From Mollicutes bacterium (lineage in GTDB: Bacteria > Bacillota_I > Bacilli_A > Izemoplasmatales > Izemoplasmataceae): DNA of 64,000 bases. Where the stretch lies: NCBI GenBank assembly GCA_003551005.1, contig PULR01000039.1, forward strand, positions 29,892-93,891, written 5' to 3'. Position numbers and translations under genes: made by a program. Below, one piece after another: positions 34,440 through 43,169 of this stretch; the stretch's first letter is position 1; every line of letters begins with the position of its first letter. The notes under the pieces were generated by a model, which saw nothing but the letters and a program-made list of their open reading frames with translations, made no database searches and had not been told where the DNA came from.

Positions 34440-35785
34440 TCGAACAGAAGGCTTTCGACCTCGAATCCGAAAAGAAACCGCTGCTTGTCTTCGAAGGCGA
34501 CAGCGGCACCTATCGGAACCTCGCAAAGCAACTCGGTATTGAAGCGGAGATTGAAGAGGCAGTGACGAGCGTCCCCACGCTTGGCAAGCTTGCAAGCCCC
34601 AAGGTCCACATCGTTTCCCGGTCGGTCTTCGACGACGAACAGAAGCGAAAGGATGCCTTCAAAAGCATTCAATCACTCGAAGGCAGCGTACTCGCCTTGA
34701 TCGATACCCTGCCCCGGTCCCATCAAGCCGACTGGGTCGAACAGCTTTTCCGGGCGGGCTATCGGTTCACAACGTTCAAAAGCGAAGAAGCGGACGTCCT
34801 TTACTACTATCCGGGCGAGGCGGACCCGGCTCAGGTTGAAGAAGGCGCCGCCTATGGCGAAGCGATAAACAAAGCCAGGGACCTGATCAATACCCCCTAC
34901 AGCCATCTCAACGCGACGGATCTCGCAGAATACGCAGAGTCACTGACCGCCTATGCGAACGTCGAGGTCGAGGTGCTGGACAAAGAGGCGTGTGAACAGC
35001 TCGGCATGGGCGCCTTCCTCGGGGTCAACGCCGGAAGCAAGCATCCGCCCAGGCTGATTCGTGTCGCTTATCGAAACGGAGGCGGGACGCCCCCGACCGC
35101 TCTTGTCGGCAAGGGGATCATGTACGATACCGGTGGCTACAGCCTCAAAAGCGTCCAGGGGATGCCGGGCATGAAGATGGACATGGGCGGCGCGGCTAGC
35201 GTGCTGGCCGCCATGGAAGCCATCGCACGGCTCGGACGCGAAACGAACGTCGATGCTGTCGTGGCCGCGACCGACAACCGGATCGGCGACGATGCCCACG
35301 TGCCGGACGATGTTTTGAAAAGTGCAGCCGGCAAGACCATCGAGATTATCTCGACGGATGCCGAAGGAAGGCTGCCCCTCGCGGATGCTGTGTGGTTCGC
35401 TAAAGAGCGTGGAGCCGAGCGGATCATCGACGTCGCGACCCTCACGGGCGCGGTCGTGGGTGCGCTCGGAAAGCATCACGTCGGGGCGTTCTCCAACGAT
35501 GACGACTTTTATGAGGCCTTCCGTCGCACGGCCGAAAACAACCGCGAGAAGATCTGGCGGCTCCCTGTCGATGAAGCGCACCATGAAACCTTGAAAAGCA
35601 AGGTCGCCGACATCAAGAACAGTGGCGGCCGTCCGGCGGCTGCCAGTCTCGCGGCTGCGTTCATTGAGACCTTCGTGGGGGAGACGCCCTGGATCCACCT
35701 GGATATTGCCGGGACGGCTTTCGAGGACAAGGTTGGGGCGACCGGCGTCATGGTCAAGTCGCTGGCCGACCATTTCCGTGGTTGA
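34436..35785 (+). CDS. M17 leucyl aminopeptidase
   Basis: ARDLINTPYSHLNATDLAEYAE, GKGIMYDTGGYSLK, MKMDMGGAASVLAAM, NTDAEGRLPLADA-like STDAEGRLPLADAVWFA. Confidence 0.92.
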   Translation: MIEQKAFDLESEKKPLLVFEGDSGTYRNLAKQLGIEAEIEEAVTSVPTLGKLASPKVHIVSRSVFDDEQKRKDAFKSIQSLEGSVLALIDTLPRSHQADWVEQLFRAGYRFTTFKSEEADVLYYYPGEADPAQVEEGAAYGEAINKARDLINTPYSHLNATDLAEYAESLTAYANVEVEVLDKEACEQLGMGAFLGVNAGSKHPPRLIRVAYRNGGGTPPTALVGKGIMYDTGGYSLKSVQGMPGMKMDMGGAASVLAAMEAIARLGRETNVDAVVAATDNRIGDDAHVPDDVLKSAAGKTIEIISTDAEGRLPLADAVWFAKERGAERIIDVATLTGAVVGALGKHHVGAFSNDDDFYEAFRRTAENNREKIWRLPVDEAHHETLKSKVADIKNSGGRPAAASLAAAFIETFVGETPWIHLDIAGTAFEDKVGATGVMVKSLADHFRG

Positions 35786-35804
35786 ACCATTTGACGGAGT
35801 TATC

Positions 35805-35841
35805 AAAAAGGACGCCTGCATATCCTGCAGGCGTCCTTTTT
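35805..35841. terminator. Bidirectional terminator M17 peptidase/HIT
   Basis: 16-bp perfect stem AAAAAGGACGCCTGCA-tatcc-TGCAGGCGTCCTTTTT. Confidence 0.9.
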
Positions 35842-35865
35842 ATGGAAAGATTCCTCCCGAGCTCA

Positions 35866-36285
35866 CTAATCAAGGGCATCGACGATGGCCTCGCGCACGG
35901 CTTGATAGTCAGCTTCAGAAAGGTCTTGCTGGTTATCTTCTGTTTGCAGCACCATGCCATCATCCTCATACCTGGGAATCAGGTGGATGTGGAAATGGAA
36001 GACGGATTGAAGCGGCTTGTCGTTGTTGTTGATGACGTTGATTCCGATGGGGTCGAACGCTTTTTTCAAGGCGTTCGCCAGTTTCGGGACACGAGCGAAT
36101 ACGGTCTTCGCAGTGGCTTCGTCGATGTCATGGATGTTACGGACATGTCGTTTAGGGACGATCAAGGTGTGGCCTTTCGTTCCTTGTGTGATGTCAAGAA
36201 ATGCATAGGTCTCCTCGTCTTCATAAACTTTGTGCGAGGGGATCTCACCCGCGATGATCTTGCAGAAGATGCAATCCATGTTCAT
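35866..36285 (-). CDS. HIT family hydrolase
   Basis: CIFCKIIAGEIPSHKVYEDEETYAFLDI; QSVFHFHIHLIPRY (HxHxH motif). Confidence 0.94.
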   Translation of the reverse strand: MNMDCIFCKIIAGEIPSHKVYEDEETYAFLDITQGTKGHTLIVPKRHVRNIHDIDEATAKTVFARVPKLANALKKAFDPIGINVINNNDKPLQSVFHFHIHLIPRYEDDGMVLQTEDNQQDLSEADYQAVREAIVDALD

Positions 36286-36974
36286 TCCTCCTTTACTTGG
36301 TTAGGGCTCCCACCGTCTGAAGCATCGACGATGGGAATGAGGTCGGACATTCTCGTGAGCATGTAATCCGGATCGACCGCTTCCAGGGCCGCTGCTCCCT
36401 TGATGCTCCATGAGACACCGGCGCTTTCGATGCCGGCGCGTTTGCCAGCCAGCACGTCGCTTGGGTTGTCGCCCACCATGAGACTTCGATTCGTCCCTTC
36501 TAAGCGGGATCGGGCCAGGAACACACTTTCCGGGTCCGGCTTGGGATTGGACACGTCGTCAAGGCCGACGACGACCTCGAAGAAATCATCCAGACCGAGA
36601 TGTTCGATGCTGGGTTGTGCGGATGTCTTGAACTTAGTGGTCACGATCGCCAGGGCCACTCCCCGGTCCTTCAGGGCCTTAAGGGTCTTCCGGGTTTCTG
36701 GATAAAGCGTGATGAGCGCTTTTTCATTCTCCCGGTAGTAGGACATGTAGGTGTCCATGGCCGCCTGGATAAGCTCCGGGTCGTCCGTGCAGCTGGCGAA
36801 CGTCGTCTCCAGCGAGGTGCCGATGGTGTCGATAATGCCGCTGCGGGTGAACCGCACCCAGGGGAAATGCGTGGCATAGGTGTGTTCGTAGCTGCGGATG
36901 ATGATTTCATTGGAATCCACAATCGTGCCGTCAAGGTCGAAAAGGACGGAGTCAATGCCGGCCATGTCGATCAC
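36282..36974 (-). CDS. HAD-superfamily phosphatase, PpaX/phosphoglycolate phosphatase-like
   Basis: SVLFDLDGTIVDSNEIIIRSYEHT, MVGDNPSDVLAGKRAGIESAGVSWSIKG; overlaps the HIT gene by 4 nt. Confidence 0.87.
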   Translation of the reverse strand: MIDMAGIDSVLFDLDGTIVDSNEIIIRSYEHTYATHFPWVRFTRSGIIDTIGTSLETTFASCTDDPELIQAAMDTYMSYYRENEKALITLYPETRKTLKALKDRGVALAIVTTKFKTSAQPSIEHLGLDDFFEVVVGLDDVSNPKPDPESVFLARSRLEGTNRSLMVGDNPSDVLAGKRAGIESAGVSWSIKGAAALEAVDPDYMLTRMSDLIPIVDASDGGSPNQVKEE

Positions 36975-37077
36975 CTCTTCTTATTCTAACACGAACCCTA
37001 TCGGGGCACCACCTGAAAACAATTGTAAAATGGCTCCAATTGTATTAAAATGGGCTTGACAAAGGAGAGTGATCAGA

Positions 37078-38028
37078 ATGTCAGTCATTGATACGTTGAA
37101 AGCCAGGATCAAAGGCAAAGCGATTCGCATCGTCTTCCCCGAAGGTGCGGATGAAAGGATCGTCCAGGCTGCCTCCCAGTTATCCACAGAAGGACTCGTC
37201 GAACCCATCGTGCTCAGCGAAACTCCTACCGATGTTTCATCGGGGGATTTCCAGGTGGTCAACCCAAAGGAAAGCGACCTGTACAACACATTCGTGCAGG
37301 CGCTCGTTGAGCGCCGCGCGGGGAAGTGCACCTACGAACAGGCCGAAGAGCTAATCAAGAAACCGAATTACTTCGGAACGATGATGGTCTACATGGGGTA
37401 TGCCGAAGGTCTGGTCAGCGGCGCCGCCCACTCGACGGGTGATACGGTCCGCCCGGCCCTGCAGATTATCAAGATGAAACCCGGCCTTTCGAAGACATTC
37501 GGGTATTTTCTGATGGTCCGTGATGACGAAAAGTATATCATGGGCGACTGTGCCATTAATCCCAGTCCCGAGTCGAAAGACCTCGCCGAATTTTCCATCG
37601 AGGCAGCGAAGGCCGCCAGCATGTTCGGTATCGACCCCAAGGTCGCCCTGCTTTCTTTCTCGACTAATGGAAGCGCGGATGCCGAAGAAGCCGAGAAAGT
37701 CCGGAAAGCTGTGAAACTCGCAAAGAAGAAAGACAGCGGATTCACGATCGACGGTGAAATGCAGTTTGATGCAGCCTTTGTCGAGGGCGTCGCGAAGAAG
37801 AAATTCCCCGACAGTCCCGTTGCGGGACAGGCCAATACGTTCATTTTCCCGGATCTGAACTCAGGCAACATCGGCTACAAGATGGTGCAGCGTCTTGCCG
37901 GTTTTGAAGCCATGGGTCCCATCCTTGCGGGATTGAACAAGCCCGTCAACGATCTTTCGCGGGGCTGTTCCTCCGAAGACGCCTACAACACCGCCATCAT
38001 CACCGCGGCTCAGAGTGTGATGGAATGA
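37078..38028 (+). CDS. pta: Phosphate acetyltransferase
   Basis: KAIRIVFPEGADERIVQAA, GMAEGLVSGA-like YAEGLVSGAAHSTGDTVRPALQII, DLNSGNIGYKMVQRLAG. Confidence 0.95.
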   Translation: MSVIDTLKARIKGKAIRIVFPEGADERIVQAASQLSTEGLVEPIVLSETPTDVSSGDFQVVNPKESDLYNTFVQALVERRAGKCTYEQAEELIKKPNYFGTMMVYMGYAEGLVSGAAHSTGDTVRPALQIIKMKPGLSKTFGYFLMVRDDEKYIMGDCAINPSPESKDLAEFSIEAAKAASMFGIDPKVALLSFSTNGSADAEEAEKVRKAVKLAKKKDSGFTIDGEMQFDAAFVEGVAKKKFPDSPVAGQANTFIFPDLNSGNIGYKMVQRLAGFEAMGPILAGLNKPVNDLSRGCSSEDAYNTAIITAAQSVME

Positions 38029-38101
38029 GAAGGTCCGTGTCGACGGGCTTTTTCATTAGCATATCCCGTGTTTCGGAGGCAAGGGGAAGGAGAGGGTATA
38101 G

Positions 38102-39028
38102 ATGGACAGGTGCATAGTCATCTACAACCCGGTCAGCGGGAAACGCCCCTTTGAAACAAACCTGCCGGCAGTGAAACAACGTCTCGCCGCCTACGGCTAT
38201 GAGGTTGATGCGCGCCGCAGCGAACACCCAGGACACATCAGTGAACTGTGTGAACAAGCAGCCCGTGAAAAACCCTCCCTGCTTCTGGTCGCGGGCGGGG
38301 ACGGTACCTTCAACGAATGCATCAACGGCGTACTCCGCAGCGGACTCCGCCCGGAGATTGGCCTGCTCCCCTCGGGAACGTCGAACGACCTGGCGAAATC
38401 CCTCGGACTTCCCAAACAGCTTGAAAAAGCCATAAGATTTGCTGTCGAGGGGCCAAGGGTCGATATGGATGTTGTGGAGACAAAGAACGGTTATTTTACC
38501 TATGTGGCCGCCATCGGCAGTTATGTCCACATCAGTTATTCGACTTCGGATAAACTGAAAGAACGGATTGGATACCTTGCCTATATCGTCTCCGGCATTC
38601 GTCAGTTCTTCTTCCTGAGAAAGGTGCGCGCGGAAGTACACCACGCCGCCGGCGTCGAAAAAGGTCGTTATTCGTTGTTGATGCTTGTGAACTCCAAGCG
38701 TGTCGCCGGCTTCAACATCATCAACCGCCCCGTCCTCGATGACGGCAAGCTCGACATCCTGCTTTTTCGGCATGTGCCGTTTTTGAACAACTTGCTTTTC
38801 GCCATCGCCTTCCTGCTATCGCCGACTCTAGTGCCCGGCATCAAGCGAGTTTCCAGCGATCAGGTTAATATCCTCACGGACAGTCCCTACCGATGGACGG
38901 TCGATGGTGAAGCCGGCATGACAGGTAAAGCTTCTTTCCGTGTCCTCCAACAGGCTGTCAGAATCGCGATCAACCCACGTCGGCGCACCTATTTTCGCAA
39001 TCAACGTTCGAAAGGCGGCCAATCATGA
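38102..39028 (+). CDS. Diacylglycerol kinase-family lipid kinase (DagK/YegS-like)
   Basis: IYNPVSGKRPFE, LLLVAGGDGTFNECINGV, GLLPSGTSNDLAKSLG. Confidence 0.92.
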   Translation: MDRCIVIYNPVSGKRPFETNLPAVKQRLAAYGYEVDARRSEHPGHISELCEQAAREKPSLLLVAGGDGTFNECINGVLRSGLRPEIGLLPSGTSNDLAKSLGLPKQLEKAIRFAVEGPRVDMDVVETKNGYFTYVAAIGSYVHISYSTSDKLKERIGYLAYIVSGIRQFFFLRKVRAEVHHAAGVEKGRYSLLMLVNSKRVAGFNIINRPVLDDGKLDILLFRHVPFLNNLLFAIAFLLSPTLVPGIKRVSSDQVNILTDSPYRWTVDGEAGMTGKASFRVLQQAVRIAINPRRRTYFRNQRSKGGQS

Positions 39029-39882
39029 GCGCGACCCGCAATCGTGTGAGGAGCTTGATCGACCGCCACGGATTGAGACTGAAGAAGAAATTAGGACAGA
39101 ATTTCCTCATCGACGATGCAATCATCCGGAAGATTGTCGATGCTGCGGACATCACCTCAGACTCGCTGGTTGTTGAAATCGGACCGGGCGTGGGGAACAT
39201 GACGACCTATCTGCTTGAAAGGGCGGGCCATGTCCTGGCCTATGAAGTCGACCGGGATTTAGCCTCGGTGCTGCAGAATGAATTCGAAGAGCACCCGCGA
39301 CTCACCTTGATTGTCGATGATGTGCTGAAACGCCGTCTCGATGACGATCTCGAGAAGCTTTTAAACTCGTTCGAAGAGGTGGTCGTGGTAGCGAACCTTC
39401 CTTATTACATCACCACGCCCTTCCTGATGAAAGCCCTGGAGGAGGCGCGCCACATAGACCGTTATATCCTTACACTGCAACTGGAAGTTGCGAAACGCCT
39501 CACCGCTGAGAAAGGTTCGAAAGATTACAACGCGCTCAGCGTCATCATACATCATCTGACAGATCCGCAGTTTCTCTTCTCTATTTCGCAACATGTCTTT
39601 CTACCGAAACCCGAGGTCAAAAGCGGTGTCATCCACCTCGATGTCCGATCGGATCATGTCCCAGCCGAACTCGAAACGTTTTTCGATTTCGTGCGTACCA
39701 GCTTCAAGCAGCGTCGCAAGACGCTGCTCAACAACCTTCACAAGGGTTATGCGATTCCCAAGGATTCGCTTCAGAACTTTCTGCAGAAGCAGGGACTGGA
39801 TCCTCGGGTCCGTGCTGAAAGCTTATCCCCGACAGACTTGAAGAAGTTGGCGGACGCATTCGTTGAATACTTCTTCAGCTGA
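39025..39882 (+). CDS. rsmA: 16S rRNA dimethyladenosine transferase
   Basis: KKLGQNFLIDDAIIRKIVDAA, VVEIGPGVGNMTTYLL, VVANLPYYITTPFL. Confidence 0.96.
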   Translation: MSATRNRVRSLIDRHGLRLKKKLGQNFLIDDAIIRKIVDAADITSDSLVVEIGPGVGNMTTYLLERAGHVLAYEVDRDLASVLQNEFEEHPRLTLIVDDVLKRRLDDDLEKLLNSFEEVVVVANLPYYITTPFLMKALEEARHIDRYILTLQLEVAKRLTAEKGSKDYNALSVIIHHLTDPQFLFSISQHVFLPKPEVKSGVIHLDVRSDHVPAELETFFDFVRTSFKQRRKTLLNNLHKGYAIPKDSLQNFLQKQGLDPRVRAESLSPTDLKKLADAFVEYFFS

Positions 39883-39911
39883 TTAACGATAGGGTATAGG
39901 AGGTGGCCGTT

Positions 39912-40763
39912 TTGGGTAGAACCATCAAGGAGAAGGCCCTGGCGAAGATAAATCTGTATCTGAATGTTCTCGGTAAACGAGAAGATCAATACCATGAACT
40001 GGAGATGGTCATGGCGCCTCTCAAGCTCCATGACACCGTCGAGATCCGCAAACGTCAGGATGGAAAGATCATCGTCGAGACGGACGTAGCAGTGACCGAA
40101 CGCATGGAGGATAACATCGCCTACCGGGCCGCCTCGGAATTTCTAAAGAAACGAGGAATCGACAGCGGGGTCGAGATCCGTATTACTAAGCGGATTCCCA
40201 TCGCTGCCGGTCTGGCCGGCGGCAGCGCGGATTGTGGGGCCACCCTCCGGGGATTGAACCGCCTTTTCAAGATCGGCTACTCCCGTGAAGAGCTTGCGGA
40301 CTTCGGGGAGCAATTCGGTGCCGATGTTCCCTATGCCGTCCATCAGAAAATCTGTATCGCCAGGGGGAAGGGTGAAAAACTCTTGTTTCTCGACCGCCGA
40401 CTCCGGCTTCCCACGCTGCTGATCACTCCTGATGTGCAGGTCAGCACGCGGAAGGTCTATGAAACCTTGTCGATGGAAAGGGTCGAACCGGTGAAGATCA
40501 CGAAGATGACGAACGCCATCTACAACTGCAACTTCGATCTACTGGTTCGCGAGCTACACAATGCTCTTGAACCGTTCACGCTCGAGTGTCACGAGGAAGT
40601 CCGTCCCCTTAAAGAGCGTTTGGAGCAGATGGACCTTGAAGGGTATTCGATGAGCGGATCCGGCCCGACGTATTTTATTCTCTCAAAGGACACCGGGCGC
40701 TTGAAAAAGCTTCAAAAAGAACTTGAAGTATACGGCACCACCACCCTGACCCGGATTGTCTGA
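39912..40763 (+). CDS. ispE: 4-diphosphocytidyl-2-C-methyl-D-erythritol kinase
   Basis: AKINLYLNVLGKREDQYHELEMVM, IPIAAGLAGGSADCGATLRGLN, MSGSGPTYFIL. TTG start at 39912 behind AGGAGGT; GTG at 39903 is the alternative. Confidence 0.94.
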   Translation: MGRTIKEKALAKINLYLNVLGKREDQYHELEMVMAPLKLHDTVEIRKRQDGKIIVETDVAVTERMEDNIAYRAASEFLKKRGIDSGVEIRITKRIPIAAGLAGGSADCGATLRGLNRLFKIGYSREELADFGEQFGADVPYAVHQKICIARGKGEKLLFLDRRLRLPTLLITPDVQVSTRKVYETLSMERVEPVKITKMTNAIYNCNFDLLVRELHNALEPFTLECHEEVRPLKERLEQMDLEGYSMSGSGPTYFILSKDTGRLKKLQKELEVYGTTTLTRIV

Positions 40764-40795
40764 GCTGTCACATGTTCTGCAGATGACAATACTAT

Positions 40796-40824
40796 TTGAA
40801 AACCCTATAACCGTGTGATACAAT
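40796..40824 (+). promoter_or_regulatory. Predicted sigma-A promoter for spoVG
   Basis: TTGAAA-N17-TACAAT. Confidence 0.65.
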
Positions 40825-40866
40825 TAAAAATACAAGAAAAGATACTCTTTGTGGGGTGGAAAACAG

Positions 40867-41229
40867 ATGGAAATTACCGACATCAGGATTAAGAAGTTCG
40901 AAAGCGACAACAGGTTGAAGGCCATTGCGGCCATCACGATCGATGAGTGTTTCGTCGTCCATGAGCTCCGGGTCATCGACGGCAAGGACGGCTTGTTTGT
41001 TGCGATGCCGAGCCGGAAGATGCCCAACGGTGAGTTCAAGGACGTCGCACATCCGATTAACCAGGAGACCCGGGATTACATCGAGGGTGTCGTCATCCGC
41101 GCGTACGAGAATCTTCTCGAAAGCGAAGCTGAAGAAAAAGCTCAAGCTGAACAGACCGAGGAGCAGGAAGACGCCTCCGAGGAGACGGAGGAAGAATCCG
41201 ACACGGAAGCCGAGGAGGCTTCTGAATAG
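40867..41229 (+). CDS. spoVG: SpoVG family regulator with acidic C-terminal tail
   Basis: MEITDIRIKKFESDNRLKAIAAITIDECFVVHELRVIDGKDGLFVAMPSRKMPNGEFKDVAHPIN. Confidence 0.95.
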   Translation: MEITDIRIKKFESDNRLKAIAAITIDECFVVHELRVIDGKDGLFVAMPSRKMPNGEFKDVAHPINQETRDYIEGVVIRAYENLLESEAEEKAQAEQTEEQEDASEETEEESDTEAEEASE

Positions 41230-41237
41230 CCGACGAC

Positions 41238-41266
41238 AAATGCAACTCACCGAGTTGCATTTTCTT
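41238..41266 (+). terminator. Rho-independent terminator after spoVG
   Basis: AAATGCAACTC-acc-GAGTTGCATTTTCTTTT. Confidence 0.75.
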
Positions 41267-41319
41267 TTGTGTGTCCCAACGGACGCACAGATATTTTTGA
41301 ATGTGTATGGAGGGATTCC

Positions 41320-42282
41320 ATGGCAACTATCAACGGACTGAAGGTCAAGCTCTTCACTTTGAATGCCAACCGCTCACTGGCACAACGCATCTCAAATTTC
41401 ACCGGCATCGAACTGAGTCGCTGTGATCTGCATCGTTTTGCCGACGGGGAAATCAGCGTAGACATCGAGGAGACTGTTCGAGGACACCATGTGTTCATCA
41501 TCCAGCCGACCCAGCCCCCGGTCAACGAGAACCTCATGGAACTGCTGATCATGATCGACGCTGTGAAGCGGGCATCATCACAAAGCGTCAATGTGGTCAT
41601 GCCGTATTACGGCTACTCCCGCCAGGACCGCAAGTCCGCCTCGAGACAACCCATCTCCGCGAAGCTGGTCGCGAACCTGCTCAGTGTCGCTGGAGCTAGC
41701 CGCGTCATTTCGATGGATTTGCATGCGGGTCAGATTCAGGGTTTCTTCGACATCCCCATCGACAACTTCGTCGGCATGCCGATTCTGGTCGATTATTTCC
41801 GTCGCGAGCTGAACAATAAAGACCTGGTCATCGTCTCGCCCGACCACGGCGGCGCCGTGAGGGCGCGTCGCATGGGGAACGCCATGCACGCCCCCATCGC
41901 CATCATCGACAAAAGCCGGCCGAAACCGAATGAGTCCGAAGTGATGAACATCGTCGGGGATGTCAAAGGACGCACGGCCATTATCATCGACGACCTCATC
42001 GACACCGCAGGCACGATTGCCACCGCTTCGGAAGCTTTGAAGGAAGCGGGCGCCGAAGCAGTCTATGCTGCGTGTACACATCCTGTCCTCTCCCCCCCTG
42101 CGATGCAGCGGATTGAAGAGAGCGAGATTGAGGAAATTGTCTGTACGAACACCATCGAGCTGGGTCCGGACAAGCGTAGCGAAAAGATCGTGCAACTGGA
42201 TGTCGCCCCGCTTCTGGGCCAAGGCATACTCAACATCGTCCAGGACAAACCCTTGAGCAGCCTCTTTGAAACAGATGAATGA
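41320..42282 (+). CDS. prs: Ribose-phosphate pyrophosphokinase
   Basis: FADGEISVDIEETVRGHHVFIIQPTQPPVNENLMELLIMIDA, MPYYGYSRQDRKSASRQPISAKLVA, VIIDDLIDTAGTI-like IIIDDLIDTAGTI. Confidence 0.97.
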   Translation: MATINGLKVKLFTLNANRSLAQRISNFTGIELSRCDLHRFADGEISVDIEETVRGHHVFIIQPTQPPVNENLMELLIMIDAVKRASSQSVNVVMPYYGYSRQDRKSASRQPISAKLVANLLSVAGASRVISMDLHAGQIQGFFDIPIDNFVGMPILVDYFRRELNNKDLVIVSPDHGGAVRARRMGNAMHAPIAIIDKSRPKPNESEVMNIVGDVKGRTAIIIDDLIDTAGTIATASEALKEAGAEAVYAACTHPVLSPPAMQRIEESEIEEIVCTNTIELGPDKRSEKIVQLDVAPLLGQGILNIVQDKPLSSLFETDE

Positions 42283-42300
42283 CCATCTGGTACGAATAAT

Positions 42301-42340
42301 AACGGACGGCGGTCCAAAGTGACCGCCGTCCGTTTTTCTT
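42301..42340. terminator. Terminator between prs and the RDD gene
   Basis: AACGGACGGCGGTC-caaagt-GACCGCCGTCCGTTTTT. Confidence 0.85.
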
Positions 42341-42352
42341 TTTATGGAACGA

Positions 42353-43060
42353 TTATTTATCGTCTTCCCAGGGATCGTCATTTGTGCGGGCCTGTTCAAC
42401 CTCGTCTTCGTCGATGAAATCATCCGCGTCATCTTCAAGCCCTTCAATATCCGCCCAGTCTCCGGCTTTTGTAGCTGCTTCTACAAGTTCCTTGTCCGCT
42501 TCATAGCGCACATCCACAACATAGGTTCCGGCAATCAAGTCGTGCAGACCCCGTTCGTCCCCGCGGGCCATGATCATGATGAAAGCAACCAGCATGACGA
42601 TGAACCAGATAAAACCGATCAGTGTGGACACAATCGTATAGGCCCAAAAGCCTGCCAGTGCGAGAAATGCTGCAGGGATACCAATATATAAATCCCAGAT
42701 GGCGATGGCACGAAGAGCATGCGTCTTCAGTGAGGGGTTCACTCCGAATTCATCGATAACCTTGACACTGAGCAGGGCCTTGCCTAACGTCCTGCCGTTC
42801 ATGCGCCAGGGCACGATTGCAAAGTAGATAAATCCGACGATGAAACTGACTACGGCGACAACCAACGTAAAGATAACGAAAGACATCAAGTCTTCACCGG
42901 CGGGATCCATCCCGACGCCAATGGTGATGAACGTATATTGCCCGCCGATAGTCAAGAGCGTTATTGGCAACATAAGGATGAACAGTATGATTTGCAGGAT
43001 GATGTAGTCGACGATCAATGCGACGGTGCGCTCTCCCTTGACTTGCTGTTTGATGTGCAT
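42353..43060 (-). CDS. RDD family membrane protein
   Basis: VALIVDYIILQIILF...; WRMNGRTLGKALLSVKVIDEFG; RGLHDLIAGTYVV. Confidence 0.85.
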   Translation of the reverse strand: MHIKQQVKGERTVALIVDYIILQIILFILMLPITLLTIGGQYTFITIGVGMDPAGEDLMSFVIFTLVVAVVSFIVGFIYFAIVPWRMNGRTLGKALLSVKVIDEFGVNPSLKTHALRAIAIWDLYIGIPAAFLALAGFWAYTIVSTLIGFIWFIVMLVAFIMIMARGDERGLHDLIAGTYVVDVRYEADKELVEAATKAGDWADIEGLEDDADDFIDEDEVEQARTNDDPWEDDK

Positions 43061-43169
43061 AGTGAGGCCTCCTTTATCTTGACAAGATGCTCGTTGCAGG
43101 GAAGGTCCGGAAGGTGCGGGTCAAAAGTTTTAGTATTGATGAATTCCAGATGTCCTGTCTATGTAAGCA

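Noticed and set aside
33093-34595. 500-aa antisense ORF opposite serS
   Set aside because: Shadow ORF of serS; runs across the T-box region and gene boundaries and shows no recognisable domain.
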